This document shows, piece after piece, positions 9,008 to 18,013 of a DNA stretch of 64,000 nucleotides; within the stretch, counting starts at the first letter, position 1; every line of letters begins with the position of its first letter. The notes beneath the pieces were generated by a model. The model had not been told where the DNA came from and ran no database searches. It was given only the letters and a program-made list of their open reading frames with translations. Source of the DNA: Alcaligenes faecalis (lineage in GTDB: Bacteria; Pseudomonadota; Gammaproteobacteria; Burkholderiales; Burkholderiaceae_B). The stretch covers positions 3,881,870 to 3,945,869 of the forward strand of contig NZ_CP031747.1 in NCBI RefSeq assembly GCF_005311025.1. The letters are read 5' to 3'. The translations under genes were made by a program, and so were the position numbers.

Positions 9008-10201
9008 ATGTCTGCCAATCCCTCTTTCCATTGGGACGACCCCCTGCTGTTGAATCAGCAGTTGAGCGATGAAGAGCGCATGGTGCGCGATGCCGCCCAC
9101 GCCTATGCACAGGAAAAGCTGCTGCCACGCGTACTGGAGGCCTTTCGCCACGAACAGACTGACCCCGCCATCTTTGCCGAGATGGGCTCGCTGGGCCTGT
9201 TGGGGGCCACCATTCCCGAAGCCTACGGTGGCGCTGGTCTGAACTATGTCAGCTATGGTTTGATCGCCCGCGAAGTGGAGCGTGTGGATTCAGGCTACCG
9301 CTCCATGATGAGCGTGCAATCCTCTCTGGTCATGGTGCCGATTTTTGAATTTGGCAGCGAAGAACAAAAACAGAAATATCTGCCCAAGCTGGCCAGCGGC
9401 CAATGGATTGGCTGCTTTGGCCTGACTGAACCCAATCATGGCTCGGACCCCGGCGCCATGGAAAGCCGCGCTGTAAAAGTGGACGGTGGCTATCGTCTGA
9501 GCGGCAACAAGACCTGGATTACCAACTCCCCCATCGCCGATGTGCTGGTGGTCTGGGCCAAAGTCGTGGGTGGTGACGACGACGGCAAGATCCGCGGCTT
9601 CATTCTGGAAAAAGGCATGAAAGGTCTGTCCACCCCGGCCATTCACGGCAAAGTAGGCTTGCGTGCTTCCCTGACCGGCGAAATCGTCATGGCCGATGTG
9701 GAGATTGCAGACAGCCAGATGCTGCCCCATGTCTCGGGTTTGCGTGGCCCTTTCACCTGCCTGAACTCGGCCCGCTTCGGGATTGCCTGGGGTGCCTTGG
9801 GCGCCGCCGAATCCTGCTGGCATACCGCCCGCCAGTACACCCTGGACCGCAAGCAGTTTGGTCGCCCCTTGGCGGCCAATCAACTGATCCAGAAAAAACT
9901 GGCTGATATGCAGACCGAAATTACACTGGCGCTGCAAGGCTGCCTGCGTCTGGGACGCATGAAAGACGAAGGCACAGCGGCGGTCGAAATCACCTCCATC
10001 ATGAAGCGCAACTCCTGCGGCAAGGCACTGGATATTGCCCGACTGGCACGCGACATGCTGGGAGGTAATGGTATCTCTGACGAGTTCGGTATTGCTCGCC
10101 ACCTGGTCAATCTGGAAGTGGTGAACACCTACGAAGGCACCCACGACGTACATGCCCTGATTCTGGGACGCGCACAAACCGGGATTCAGGCTTTCTTCTA
10201 A
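9008..10201 (+). CDS. gcdH: Glutaryl-CoA dehydrogenase
   Basis: FAD acyl-CoA dehydrogenase that oxidises and decarboxylates glutaryl-CoA to crotonyl-CoA in lysine, tryptophan and benzoyl-CoA-type catabolism. The 397-residue protein has [30 protein letters not shown] and the C-terminal [15 protein letters not shown] motif, whose Glu376 is the expected catalytic base. [16 protein letters not shown] is also diagnostic of the GCDH clade. A GGAG ribosome-binding site lies 8 bases upstream. A palindromic terminator follows immediately at 10215. Confidence 0.93.
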   Translation: MSANPSFHWDDPLLLNQQLSDEERMVRDAAHAYAQEKLLPRVLEAFRHEQTDPAIFAEMGSLGLLGATIPEAYGGAGLNYVSYGLIAREVERVDSGYRSMMSVQSSLVMVPIFEFGSEEQKQKYLPKLASGQWIGCFGLTEPNHGSDPGAMESRAVKVDGGYRLSGNKTWITNSPIADVLVVWAKVVGGDDDGKIRGFILEKGMKGLSTPAIHGKVGLRASLTGEIVMADVEIADSQMLPHVSGLRGPFTCLNSARFGIAWGALGAAESCWHTARQYTLDRKQFGRPLAANQLIQKKLADMQTEITLALQGCLRLGRMKDEGTAAVEITSIMKRNSCGKALDIARLARDMLGGNGISDEFGIARHLVNLEVVNTYEGTHDVHALILGRAQTGIQAFF

Positions 10202-10443
10202 AGCAAACCAAACAGGGCAAAGCCAAAGGCTTTGCCCTTGTCCGTTTCAACCGGAACAAACTGGTGAATTACATGCCGTAAGGGGACTTCTCTCCCGTCT
10301 GCATTTACGGTTTTTACTGCCGAGAGACTCGAGGTAAACAGTATCCCTTCATAAGCAGCGGGCAAAAAGCCTGGAATGAAGGTTCTTTCCAGTCGCAGGG
10401 CCGTCTCAAGATCAAAATGGCCGCTGGAAAGTTGGTAAACCAA
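10198..10443 (-). CDS. Small hypothetical protein (uncertain)
   Basis: An 81-residue reading frame starting at TTG. The same frame continues unbroken from the codon after the MaoC stop (10465), so it directly follows that gene. The middle (AYEGILF, then [18 protein letters not shown]) looks like real protein and faintly resembles small conserved proteins with a HHAEGIF ... SDGR.VPVR ... EQHV pattern; I could not verify this. Its last codons overlap both the gcdH stop and the gcdH terminator stem. It may be a decayed gene. Confidence 0.3.
   Translation of the reverse strand: MVYQLSSGHFDLETALRLERTFIPGFLPAAYEGILFTSSLSAVKTVNADGREVPLRHVIHQFVPVETDKGKAFGFALFGLL
10215..10240 (+). terminator. Terminator hairpin after gcdH
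   Basis: A perfect 10-bp stem (10215-10224 with 10228-10237), a 3-base loop, and a short T-containing tail. It begins 13 bases after the gcdH stop. Confidence 0.7.
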
Positions 10444-10464
10444 AACTATGCGGTGGCGGTCTTT

Positions 10465-10911
10465 TTATTCTTGTTCGGACTTCAACTCAAACATGCTGGT
10501 CGATTCCATTTCCAGCACCAGCTCATCACGCTGATTGAACACATTCCAATTCCAGCGAATGATACCCAGATCTGAACGGCTGCTGGACACACGCTTGGAC
10601 GCCACCGTGGCCTCCAGACGGATTGAATCACCGGCCCGCACAGGCAAGACCCAGCGCAGACGCTCCAGACCGGGCGAACCAAAGGACTCGGAATCGTGCA
10701 AGGCAGAATCCACGGCCATGCGCATGGTTTTGCCGCAAGTGAGCCAACCGCTGGCGATCAAACCGCCCCAATGGCCCTCTTCGGCCTGCTTGTCGTCAAT
10801 ATGAAAGGACTGCGGATCGTATTTCTGGGCAAATTCCAGCATTTCTTCGCGAGTCACAGGGACAAGTGGGTGCTTGATGACCATACCCACTTCAAATTCA
10901 GCAAATTTCAT
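10465..10911 (-). CDS. MaoC-like hotdog dehydratase
   Basis: 148 residues with the hydratase pattern EFAQKYDPQSFHID followed by GGLIASGWLTCG, equivalent to the D-x4-H ... G.IASG active-site region of (R)-specific enoyl-CoA hydratases. The typical role is hydration of an enoyl-CoA intermediate or a thioester-binding function. The ATG at 10911 is preferred; an upstream TTG at 10923 would add only four residues. It is convergent with gcdH, and an acyl-CoA role is consistent, but the true substrate is unknown. Confidence 0.82.
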   Translation of the reverse strand: MKFAEFEVGMVIKHPLVPVTREEMLEFAQKYDPQSFHIDDKQAEEGHWGGLIASGWLTCGKTMRMAVDSALHDSESFGSPGLERLRWVLPVRAGDSIRLEATVASKRVSSSRSDLGIIRWNWNVFNQRDELVLEMESTSMFELKSEQE

Positions 10912-11285
10912 GTTGTTGTACAACGAAAAAAGCCCCCACGCTGCGCCTTCGGCTTGCTGCCCCCCGAGGGGGAGGTTTTGCCTTGGGGCGGCCCGGCGAC
11001 AAAAAAAGCCCCCACGCTACACCTTCGGCTTGCTGCCCCTCCAAGGGGGAGCTTTCACCTTGGGACGGCCCGGCGGCAAAAAAGATCGAGATCGCCACTC
11101 TACCATCTCTGCCAGAATTTGCAGCCCCTGCCCCTACTGCGCCACAAACCGCAGCAAACTGTCCACATCCGGTATCAGGAGAAGCCAGCCTGTGCGTCTT
11201 ATACCAATCTATGGCATAAAGAGAGTTTCCTGATTACTAATTACCTGAGCGCCCGGTTTGTTCGGGGCTATGCACAACCAAGGCT
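10912..11285. other. Intergenic region between maoC-like gene and hydrolase
   Basis: 374 bases upstream of both divergent genes. It holds the two-copy repeat described separately and about 200 bases of AT-richer sequence ahead of the hydrolase. Reading frames across the repeat have no protein-family features and are taken as chance. Confidence 0.6.
10926..11077. repeat. Two tandem copies of a ~75-bp GC-rich intergenic repeat
   Basis: Copy 1 (10926-11000) and copy 2 (11001-11077) share an A-tract, AGCCCCCACGCT, CCTTCGGCTTGCTGCCCC, a GGGGGAG segment, CCTTGGG and CGGCCCGGCG; a third A-tract follows at 11078. Each copy can fold through its CCCC/GGGG arms. Similar elements recur between genes in Bordetella-, Achromobacter- and Comamonas-type genomes, from general knowledge. 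Copies differ by substitutions and short gaps, so the duplication is not recent. Confidence 0.8.
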
Positions 11286-12101
11286 ATGACAACACTCGAT
11301 TCATCTTTGCAATTTGCGAGCCTGACTCAGGGCTCACAAGCCATCCAGCTGGAATATCAACGCATTGCCCCCGAACGGGAAACCGCCCCTTTGCTGGTGT
11401 TCCTGCACGAAGGTCTGGGCTCGATTGCCATGTGGAAAGACTGGCCGGCACAACTGTGCGAACAAACCGGCTGTAGCGGCCTGATGTATTCCCGCTATGG
11501 CTATGGCCGCAGCACCCCGCGCCCGGACAATCGCCCCAAAGAGCCCGACTACCTGCATGAGCAGTCGCTGGACGTGCTGCCTCAACTGCTGGAGCAACTG
11601 GGCGAAGACGGCAAGAAGCGCCCGATTGTGCTGGTCGGCCACAGCGATGGTGGCTCGATTGCCCTGCTGGCGGCCAGTGGCTTTAGCGACAAGCTGCAAG
11701 GCATTGTAGTGATGGCCCCGCACCTGTTCGTGGAAGACATTTCCCTGCGCGGCATTCTGGTTGCCCGCGAAGCCTACGAGCAAGGCTTTTTACGCGAACG
11801 TCTGGGCCGCTATCACGATGATGTGGAATCCGCTTTCTGGGGCTGGAACGCCACCTGGACCGATCCCCGATTCCGCGACTGGAATATTGAACAAGAGGTC
11901 AGCCGTATCACCTGCCCGATTCTGGCGATTCAGGGCGTGGATGATGAATACGGCACGCTGGAACAGATCCGCCGCATCAAGGAGCTGGTGCCCCACACCG
12001 AGCTGCTGGAACTGGAGCAATGCGGTCACCTGCCCTACCGGGATAAGGAAGCGCAGGTGAACCAGGCGATTGTGGACTTTCTGAAACGAACAGCCCGCTA
12101 A
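11286..12101 (+). CDS. Alpha/beta-hydrolase fold protein
   Basis: A 271-residue single-domain hydrolase. The nucleophile elbow GHSDGG places Ser120 as nucleophile. The oxyanion region is FLHEGLGSIAMW at about 39-50, and the acid and base would be in IQGVDDEYG and EQCGHLPYRD near the end. There is no signal peptide. It resembles the esterase/enol-lactonase-like group, but neighbours give no substrate. Its 3' end faces tsaC. Confidence 0.85.
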   Translation: MTTLDSSLQFASLTQGSQAIQLEYQRIAPERETAPLLVFLHEGLGSIAMWKDWPAQLCEQTGCSGLMYSRYGYGRSTPRPDNRPKEPDYLHEQSLDVLPQLLEQLGEDGKKRPIVLVGHSDGGSIALLAASGFSDKLQGIVVMAPHLFVEDISLRGILVAREAYEQGFLRERLGRYHDDVESAFWGWNATWTDPRFRDWNIEQEVSRITCPILAIQGVDDEYGTLEQIRRIKELVPHTELLELEQCGHLPYRDKEAQVNQAIVDFLKRTAR

Positions 12102-12166
12102 GTAGCGAACTCACTCAGTCCCTAAGCTCAGCCCTTAAAGCACACACGCACTACTAAACAGCAGAC

Positions 12167-13192
12167 TTATTCAAAGGCTGCTGCTGCTCGGCCCAGGCGG
12201 TCATTGACCGCCTGCCAGTCCGGCGTATCCGGGCAACGCTGCACCCAAATATGTTGGTACTGGCCTTGGTCCAGACGACGCAACATGGCGTACAAGTCCT
12301 GGGCATAAAGCTGCGCATCCGGACTGCACACATACCAGTCGTGCACCTCCGCCGAAAATGGCGGCAAGGAGGCAAAAGCGACAATGGCCTGCTTGCCCCC
12401 CTGGCTCAAAGCAGCCTGCACAGCAGCCGCGCTGTCTTCATCAAACAAAGATAAAGGGGTACGCGGCGCATAGTGCGCTTTCAAGCTGCCCGAAACCTGT
12501 GGGGCTTGTTGATCCGGGCTGGCGGGTTCGTAGCCGATAACCTCGGCAATCATGGCGGCGCTAATGTGGCCAGGCCGCAAAAGCACGGCACCCACACCTT
12601 GATGAGTACGCGACACGTCCACAATGGTGGACTCGATGCCCACTTCCGACGGGCCCGCTTCCACAATCAGCAGTTCCTCTGCACTCATGTCCGCGAATTC
12701 ATCGCGTACATGGCTGGCCGCCGTGGGCGATACCTGACCGAACTTGTTGGCCGAAGGTGCTGCTACTCCTGCCTGTCCGCTGGGCTTGAGTTCTGCCATG
12801 CGCTTGAGCAAAGCCTGTGCCACCGGATGGGAAGGGCAACGAATACCAATGCTGCTTTGCCCGCCACTGACCGTATCCGGAATAGCCGGATTGCGCGGCA
12901 AGATCAGCGTCAAAGGACCCGGCCAGAAGGCATCAATCAATTGCTGCGCCACGGGCGGAATATCCGTCACCCAATAGCGCAAGTCAGCACCGGGGGCCAC
13001 ATGCACAATCAAGGGATGATTCGCAGGGCGGCCCTTGGCCTTGTAAATCAGTTGCACCGCCGCCGGGTTTTCTGCATCCGCGCCCAGACCGTAGACTGTC
13101 TCGGTTGGAAAGGCCACCAGCCCCCCTTGTGCCAGCACACGGGCGGCTTGCTCTATCTGCTGCTCGGAAGGGCTACGGGTGGAATCACTCAT
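12167..13192 (-). CDS. tsaC: L-threonylcarbamoyladenylate synthase, long Sua5 form
   Basis: Makes threonylcarbamoyl-AMP from Thr, bicarbonate and ATP for t6A37 of tRNA. The 341-residue protein has the YrdC domain with GGLVAFPTETVYGLGADA near residues 23-40, KGRPANHPLIVH and APSANKFGQVSPT, followed by a C-terminal Sua5 extension. The ATG at 13192 is chosen: it overlaps the purK 3' end by 8 bases and the family begins there. An in-frame extension upstream is antisense-like sequence inside purK. It ends the purC-purE-purK run, as in related betaproteobacteria. Confidence 0.92.
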   Translation of the reverse strand: MSDSTRSPSEQQIEQAARVLAQGGLVAFPTETVYGLGADAENPAAVQLIYKAKGRPANHPLIVHVAPGADLRYWVTDIPPVAQQLIDAFWPGPLTLILPRNPAIPDTVSGGQSSIGIRCPSHPVAQALLKRMAELKPSGQAGVAAPSANKFGQVSPTAASHVRDEFADMSAEELLIVEAGPSEVGIESTIVDVSRTHQGVGAVLLRPGHISAAMIAEVIGYEPASPDQQAPQVSGSLKAHYAPRTPLSLFDEDSAAAVQAALSQGGKQAIVAFASLPPFSAEVHDWYVCSPDAQLYAQDLYAMLRRLDQGQYQHIWVQRCPDTPDWQAVNDRLGRAAAAFE

Positions 13193-14369
13193 GATCAAAC
13201 GCGATACGCAAGGCAGCGGCGGCTCGGGCAGTGCGTTCACGCACTTGCTGATCCGACTCGCCCACAATATTGACGTGACCCATCTTGCGGCCAACACGGG
13301 CCTCGGCCTTGCCGTACAGGTGCAAGGACACGCCAGGCACAGCCAGCAAGGCAGCCCAATCAGGTTCACGCATCTGGCCCTGTTCATCAAACCAGATATC
13401 GCCCAGGATGTTGAGCATCATGGAAGGACACAAAGCGCTGGTATCACCCAAAGGCAAGGCCGCCATCACGCGGGCTTGCTGTTCAAACTGGCTGGTGACG
13501 CAGGCGTTCATGGTGTAGTGACCGCTATTGTGCGGACGGGGAGCCACCTCATTGGCTAACAAACGGCCATCTTCCAGAATGAAGAACTCCACACACAAGA
13601 CACCCACGTAGTCCAGCGTACGGGCGATAGCGGCAGCCGCCTGACGGGCCTGCTCGGACAAGGCATCATCCTGAAACTGGGCGCTGATGGTGGACACGGC
13701 CAAAATGCCATCACGGTGCTCATTACGGGCACATGGGAAGGTTTTGACCTGATCGTCCAGGCCACGGGCCAGGACAACCGAAATTTCGGACTTCAAGGGT
13801 TGCAGGGCTTCCAGCACACAGGCCTGGGAACCGAACTCCTTGAAGGCAGCCAGCGCCTGTTCACGGTCTGCCACACGTGCCTGACCCTTGCCGTCGTAAC
13901 CAAAGCGCGCTGTCTTCAGAATGCCGGGAAACAAGGCGCTGTCAGCGGCCTGCAAATCGTCCAGGCTTTCGATGGCCGCATAAGGAGCCACCGGCACACC
14001 GGCCTGCGCGATAAAGGCTTTTTCACGAATACGATCCTGCACAATGCCTACGGCATCACCAGACGGTGTGACTCGTGTGTGCTTGGCCAAGGTCAGCAAG
14101 GACTGCGCCGGGACGTTCTCGAACTCGGTACTGACGGCTTGGCACAAGTCCCCCAGACGGGAAAGCGCTTGGGCGTCATCGTAGGCCGCACAGATATGCA
14201 GATCCGCCACTGCGCCTGCAGGGCTATGGGTGTCCGGGTCCAGCACGGCCACCTTGTAGCCCAGGCTTTGGGCGCTATGGCAGAACATGCGGCCCAGTTG
14301 GCCGCCTCCAATCATGCCCAGCCAGGAGCCAGGGACCAGAAGGGCAACATCAGTCATGGGGGTCATCAT
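13185..14369 (-). CDS. purK: 5-(carboxyamino)imidazole ribonucleotide synthase
   Basis: ATP-grasp enzyme that carboxylates AIR to N5-CAIR in purine synthesis; PurE then converts the product. About 394 residues. GMIGGGQLGRM lies near the N-terminus, FPGILKTARFGYDGKGQ in the ATP-grasp core, and EVAPRPHNSGHYT near the active site. Several start codons are clustered (GTG at 14372, ATGs at 14369, 14366 and 14357); ATG 14369 is used. It begins 12 bases after purE and overlaps tsaC by 8 bases. Confidence 0.94.
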   Translation of the reverse strand: MMTPMTDVALLVPGSWLGMIGGGQLGRMFCHSAQSLGYKVAVLDPDTHSPAGAVADLHICAAYDDAQALSRLGDLCQAVSTEFENVPAQSLLTLAKHTRVTPSGDAVGIVQDRIREKAFIAQAGVPVAPYAAIESLDDLQAADSALFPGILKTARFGYDGKGQARVADREQALAAFKEFGSQACVLEALQPLKSEISVVLARGLDDQVKTFPCARNEHRDGILAVSTISAQFQDDALSEQARQAAAAIARTLDYVGVLCVEFFILEDGRLLANEVAPRPHNSGHYTMNACVTSQFEQQARVMAALPLGDTSALCPSMMLNILGDIWFDEQGQMREPDWAALLAVPGVSLHLYGKAEARVGRKMGHVNIVGESDQQVRERTARAAAALRIAFDHE

Positions 14370-14381
14370 CACAAAATAAAA

Positions 14382-14894
14382 TCAGGCAGTAGCAGGAGGA
14401 ACACGCATAGCTCGGGCGGCCTCAGTCTGGCGGGCACGGTACGCAATCAGTTTTTCAGTCAGCACAGCATCGTTGACCGCCAGATTGGCAATCACGTGCA
14501 GCGCGGCATTGGCGGCACCGGCCTCGCCAATGGCAAAGGTGGCAACCGGCACGCCCTTGGGCATTTGCACAATCGACAGCAGGGAATCTTCACCACGCAG
14601 GTAGCGCGAAGGTACAGGTACGCCAAACACGGGCAAGTGCGTCAGGGCAGCCAGCATGCCGGGCAAGTGAGCCGCGCCGCCTGCACCGGCAATAATGGCT
14701 TTCAGGCCACGGGCCGGAGCCTGGGCACCATAGTCCACCATATCAATCGGCATGCGGTGGGCAGAGACCACACGGCACTCATAGGACACGCCAAATTCGT
14801 CCAGAATGGCCACAGCCTGGCTCATGACATCCCAGTCGCTGGAGGAACCCATCACAATGCCCACTGTGGGGGCCGCAGGAGTTTGTACGCTCAT
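14382..14894 (-). CDS. purE: N5-carboxyaminoimidazole ribonucleotide mutase
   Basis: Class I PurE, which isomerises N5-CAIR to CAIR. 170 residues with GSSSDW at 16-21, SAHRMP at 44-49, [13 protein letters not shown] and the [23 protein letters not shown] stretch, all in the family order. It sits between purC and purK on the same strand. A hairpin at 14918-14942 separates it from purC. Confidence 0.95.
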   Translation of the reverse strand: MSVQTPAAPTVGIVMGSSSDWDVMSQAVAILDEFGVSYECRVVSAHRMPIDMVDYGAQAPARGLKAIIAGAGGAAHLPGMLAALTHLPVFGVPVPSRYLRGEDSLLSIVQMPKGVPVATFAIGEAGAANAALHVIANLAVNDAVLTEKLIAYRARQTEAARAMRVPPATA

Positions 14895-14917
14895 TAGAGA
14901 TACGCCCTAAAAGGAAG

Positions 14918-14942
14918 AAGGCGCCATGCTGCCGGGCGCCTT
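14918..14942 (-). terminator. Hairpin between purC and purE
   Basis: Perfect 8-bp stem (14918-14925 with 14935-14942). Read on the - strand it is followed by a pyrimidine run with several T, so it could act as a weak terminator or attenuator between purC and purE. Confidence 0.45.
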
Positions 14943-15136
14943 GGTAAATAGAAAAACAGCAGGGTCCATCCAATGATGGGTTTTCCGGCGAGGCAGACTT
15001 TGCTCTGCCCATCGCCCTCCCCCAAAGCCCGGCTCGCTGTGGCAAAGTCGTCCAAGGACATGCAGCCGCTTGGCACCCTGCGAAGGACGAGCAGGCAGCT
15101 CGTTTACGGCGAGCGCCTGTCCGGGCTGTAAACCGT

Positions 15137-16018
15137 TCACGCTGTCAGGCGTTCCAGGGCTTCACGGTATTTGTCAGCCGTACGCTCGGCCACCTCAGCA
15201 GGCAAGCGAGGAGCGGGTGGCGTCTTGTCCCAAACCTGGGTTTCCAACCAATCGCGCACAAATTGCTTGTCGTAAGACGGTGGGCTGATGCCTTCGGCAT
15301 AGCTGTCGGCTGGCCAGAAACGCGAGGAATCCGGGGTCAGCACTTCATCCATCAAATGCAACTGGCCTTGATCGTCCAGGCCAAACTCAAATTTGGTATC
15401 GGCAATCAGAATGCCACGGCTGGCCGCGTAGTCAGCAGCTTCGGTGTACAAACGCAAGGTCACATCACGGATTTGCTCGGCCAGCTCCTGACCGACTTCC
15501 TTGACCACGTGGGCGAAATCCACGTTCTCGTCATGCGAGCCCATTTCGGCTTTGGCAGCCGGCGTAAACAGCACATGAGGCAGCTTGGCCGCTTGCTTCA
15601 GGCCAGCCGGCAAGGTGATGCCACATACCGCGCCGGTAGCCTGGTAGTCTTTCCAGCCCGAACCGATCAGATAACCACGAGCCACGGCTTCCACCATGAT
15701 GGGCTTCAAGCGCTTGACCACCATGGAGCGGCCTTCCACTTGGGCGCGCTCTTCAGGCGCCACCACATCAACCGGGTTCACGCCAGTGGTGTGATTAGGG
15801 ATGATGTGCGCCAGCTTGTTCAGCCAGAACTCGGTCATCTGCGTCAAGACAGCGCCCTTGCCGGGAATGGGGTCGTCCAGAATCACATCGAATGCCGAAA
15901 TGCGATCACTGGCCACAATCAACAACTTGTCCTCACCCACCGCATACATGTCCCGAACTTTGCCGCGCGCGAGTAGCGGCAGGGAGCTCAGGCTGGATTG
16001 ATGTAAGGGCTCTTGCAC
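15137..16018 (-). CDS. purC: Phosphoribosylaminoimidazole-succinocarboxamide synthase
   Basis: SAICAR synthetase, the purine step after PurE. Its 293 residues fit the longer yeast-like form. GKVRDMYAV near residues 19-27, [11 protein letters not shown], the [26 protein letters not shown] region, and DTKFEFGLD are diagnostic. It is downstream of fba with a terminator-like hairpin in between, and upstream of purE and purK. Confidence 0.96.
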   Translation of the reverse strand: MQEPLHQSSLSSLPLLARGKVRDMYAVGEDKLLIVASDRISAFDVILDDPIPGKGAVLTQMTEFWLNKLAHIIPNHTTGVNPVDVVAPEERAQVEGRSMVVKRLKPIMVEAVARGYLIGSGWKDYQATGAVCGITLPAGLKQAAKLPHVLFTPAAKAEMGSHDENVDFAHVVKEVGQELAEQIRDVTLRLYTEAADYAASRGILIADTKFEFGLDDQGQLHLMDEVLTPDSSRFWPADSYAEGISPPSYDKQFVRDWLETQVWDKTPPAPRLPAEVAERTADKYREALERLTA

Positions 16019-16043
16019 GATTTCATCCTTAAAACGAAAACAT

Positions 16044-16068
16044 CCCGCTGACTATGGATGCAGGCGGG
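16044..16068 (-). terminator. Possible terminator between fba and purC
   Basis: On the - strand a GC stem of 5-8 bp with one bulge is followed by a T-rich run containing TTTTCGTTTT. It lies 90-115 bases beyond the fba stop. Confidence 0.5.
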
Positions 16069-16157
16069 ACGACAATCCCGGCGCCTGCGGCACCGGGCAA
16101 AGACGCGGAGACCGGGGCGGGCAGTCGTGCTGCCCACTCCTGCTCCGCCTGACAAAA

Positions 16158-17222
16158 TTACTGAACGATCTGGGACAACTCGCCGGTGCTGTACTGGCGG
16201 GCGATTTCCTGCAAAGGAATGGCCTTGATCTTGGAGGCCTGACCGGCGGCACCAAACTGCTGGTAGCGGGCCACGCACACTTTCTTGGCGGCTTCGCGAG
16301 CAGGTTTCAGGTATTCGCGTGGGTCGAATTTCTCCGGGTTTTCGAACAGGAAACGACGGATGGCAGCGGTCATGGCCAAACGGATATCGGTGTCGATATT
16401 GACCTTGCGCACACCGTACTTGATGGCTTCCTGAATTTCTTCCACAGGCACGCCGTAGGTTTCTTTCATGTTGCCACCGAACTGGCGGATTTCAGCCAGC
16501 AGTTCCTGAGGCACACTGGAGCTGCCGTGCATGACCAGGTGAGTATTGGGCAAACGACGGTGAATTTCTTTCACGCGCTCGATGGACAAAATGTCGCCGG
16601 TAGGCTTGCGGGTGAACTTGTAAGCACCGTGGCTGGTACCGATGGCGATGGCCAGTGCGTCCAGTTGAGTGCGTGTCACAAACTCAGCGGCCTGCTCGGG
16701 GTCGGTCAACAACTGATCCAGAGTCAGAACGCCGTCAGCACCGTGACCGTCTTCCTTATCACCCTGCATGGTTTCCAGGGAACCCAGGCAGCCCAGTTCG
16801 CCTTCAACGGTCACGCCCAGCTTGTGAGCCATTTCGACCACTTTGCGGGTGACTTCCACGTTGTACTCAAAGTCGGCAATGGTCTTGCCGTCGGGCAACA
16901 GGGAGCCGTCCATCATCACGCTGGAGAAACCCAGCTCGATGGCGCCTTTGCAAATCTCGGGGGACTGGCCGTGGTCCTGGTGCATCACCACAGGGATGTT
17001 GGGGTAGGACTCGACAGCAGCTTCGATCAGGTGACGCAGAAACGCTTCGCCTGCGTATTTACGGGCACCGGCCGATGCCTGCATGATGACGGGGCTATCC
17101 GTCTCCGAGGCGGCTTCCATAATGGCCTGGACCTGCTCCAGGTTATTGACGTTGAACGCTGGAATACCATAACCGTGCTCGGCCGCGTGATCGAGCAGCT
17201 GGCGCATGGAAACTAGGGCCAT
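16158..17222 (-). CDS. fba: Class II fructose-bisphosphate aldolase
   Basis: Zn-dependent aldolase (FbaA/CbbA type) of glycolysis, gluconeogenesis and possibly the Calvin cycle. 354 residues. The catalytic HQDHG motif, the metal-binding EGELGCLG segment, [23 protein letters not shown] and VRKVNIDTD are present. A strong AGGAGG ribosome-binding site precedes the ATG. In related genomes fba follows pgk-pyk; here those positions are filled differently (see findings). Confidence 0.96.
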   Translation of the reverse strand: MALVSMRQLLDHAAEHGYGIPAFNVNNLEQVQAIMEAASETDSPVIMQASAGARKYAGEAFLRHLIEAAVESYPNIPVVMHQDHGQSPEICKGAIELGFSSVMMDGSLLPDGKTIADFEYNVEVTRKVVEMAHKLGVTVEGELGCLGSLETMQGDKEDGHGADGVLTLDQLLTDPEQAAEFVTRTQLDALAIAIGTSHGAYKFTRKPTGDILSIERVKEIHRRLPNTHLVMHGSSSVPQELLAEIRQFGGNMKETYGVPVEEIQEAIKYGVRKVNIDTDIRLAMTAAIRRFLFENPEKFDPREYLKPAREAAKKVCVARYQQFGAAGQASKIKAIPLQEIARQYSTGELSQIVQ

Positions 17223-17303
17223 GAGAAGACCTCCTGAAGACTAAAATAATTGAAAAACTTGGCCGGGCACGGTTCCGTGCACAGCCGATTGTTTGTAAGC
17301 GTA

Positions 17304-17933
17304 TTAACTGGCGGTCCGACGCGCCGACTTGGGGCGGAACGCATTGACCACATGCTCGTGAGTTTGTGCGTAAGGTCCACCAATCAGGTCGATGCAATAC
17401 GGGACTGCTGCAAAAATACCCGGCACCAATACTTGTCCGGTTTCTGAATCCCGTAATCCTTCCAGAGTTTCCTGAATGGCTTTGGGCTGCCCAGGCAGAT
17501 TGATAATCAGAGCAGCGTGGTCCTGAATTTCTCGGATGACCGCAACTTGCCGCGACAAAATCGCTGTTGGTACGAATTTTAAACTGATTTGACGCATCTG
17601 TTCACCGAAACCGGGCATTTCGCGCGTTCCAGCGTCCAGAGTGGCCTCCGGCGTCACGTCGCGACGCGCCGGACCAGTGCCACCGGTAGTCAAAATCAGG
17701 TCGCAACCCGCTTCCACCAAGTCGACCAGGGTGTCGGTAATCTGGGCACGCTCGTCGGGAATCAGCCGTTCCAGATAGGCAGGCGCTACCGTCAAGGCGG
17801 AGTCCAGCCAGCTGCGCAGCGCCGGTATGCCTTGATCCTGGTACTGTCCGCTGGAGGCGCGATCTGAAACCGACACCAAGCCGATACGCAATTGATCCGG
17901 ATGCTCGCGGGGAGACTGTCGATTGAATGTCAT
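17304..17933 (-). CDS. mog: Molybdopterin adenylyltransferase
   Basis: Activates molybdopterin with ATP before molybdate insertion. 209 residues with IGLVSVSDRASSGQYQDQG at the start of the fold, the TTGGTGPARRDVTPEAT loop, and the family's AALIINLPGQPKAI stretch. MogA-type rather than MoaB-type is favoured by the VSDRAS...G.YQD.G pattern and the long C-terminus. It lies between fba and the SDR, all on the - strand. Confidence 0.88.
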   Translation of the reverse strand: MTFNRQSPREHPDQLRIGLVSVSDRASSGQYQDQGIPALRSWLDSALTVAPAYLERLIPDERAQITDTLVDLVEAGCDLILTTGGTGPARRDVTPEATLDAGTREMPGFGEQMRQISLKFVPTAILSRQVAVIREIQDHAALIINLPGQPKAIQETLEGLRDSETGQVLVPGIFAAVPYCIDLIGGPYAQTHEHVVNAFRPKSARRTAS

Positions 17934-17960
17934 GCTTTTCCTTGGAAGCGAAATAAACTA

Positions 17961-17979
17961 CAGGCCCTGAACGGGCCTG
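17961..17979 (-). terminator. Possible terminator after the SDR gene
   Basis: Perfect 7-bp stem (17961-17967 with 17973-17979), 5-base loop; on the - strand a TAGTTTATTT tail follows. It lies 35 bases beyond the SDR stop and just ahead of mog. Confidence 0.5.
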
Positions 17980-18013
17980 CCAATAGCACGATTGTAACGA
18001 ATCGCAGTGGGGC

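Noticed and set aside
10696-11289. 197-codon + strand frame across the maoC-like gene and the intergenic repeat
   Set aside because: Overlaps a recognised gene on the other strand and low-complexity repeats; no family features.
13193-13390. N-terminal extension of tsaC
   Set aside because: It lies antisense-like in purK sequence and does not resemble the family; the ATG at 13192 is the normal start.
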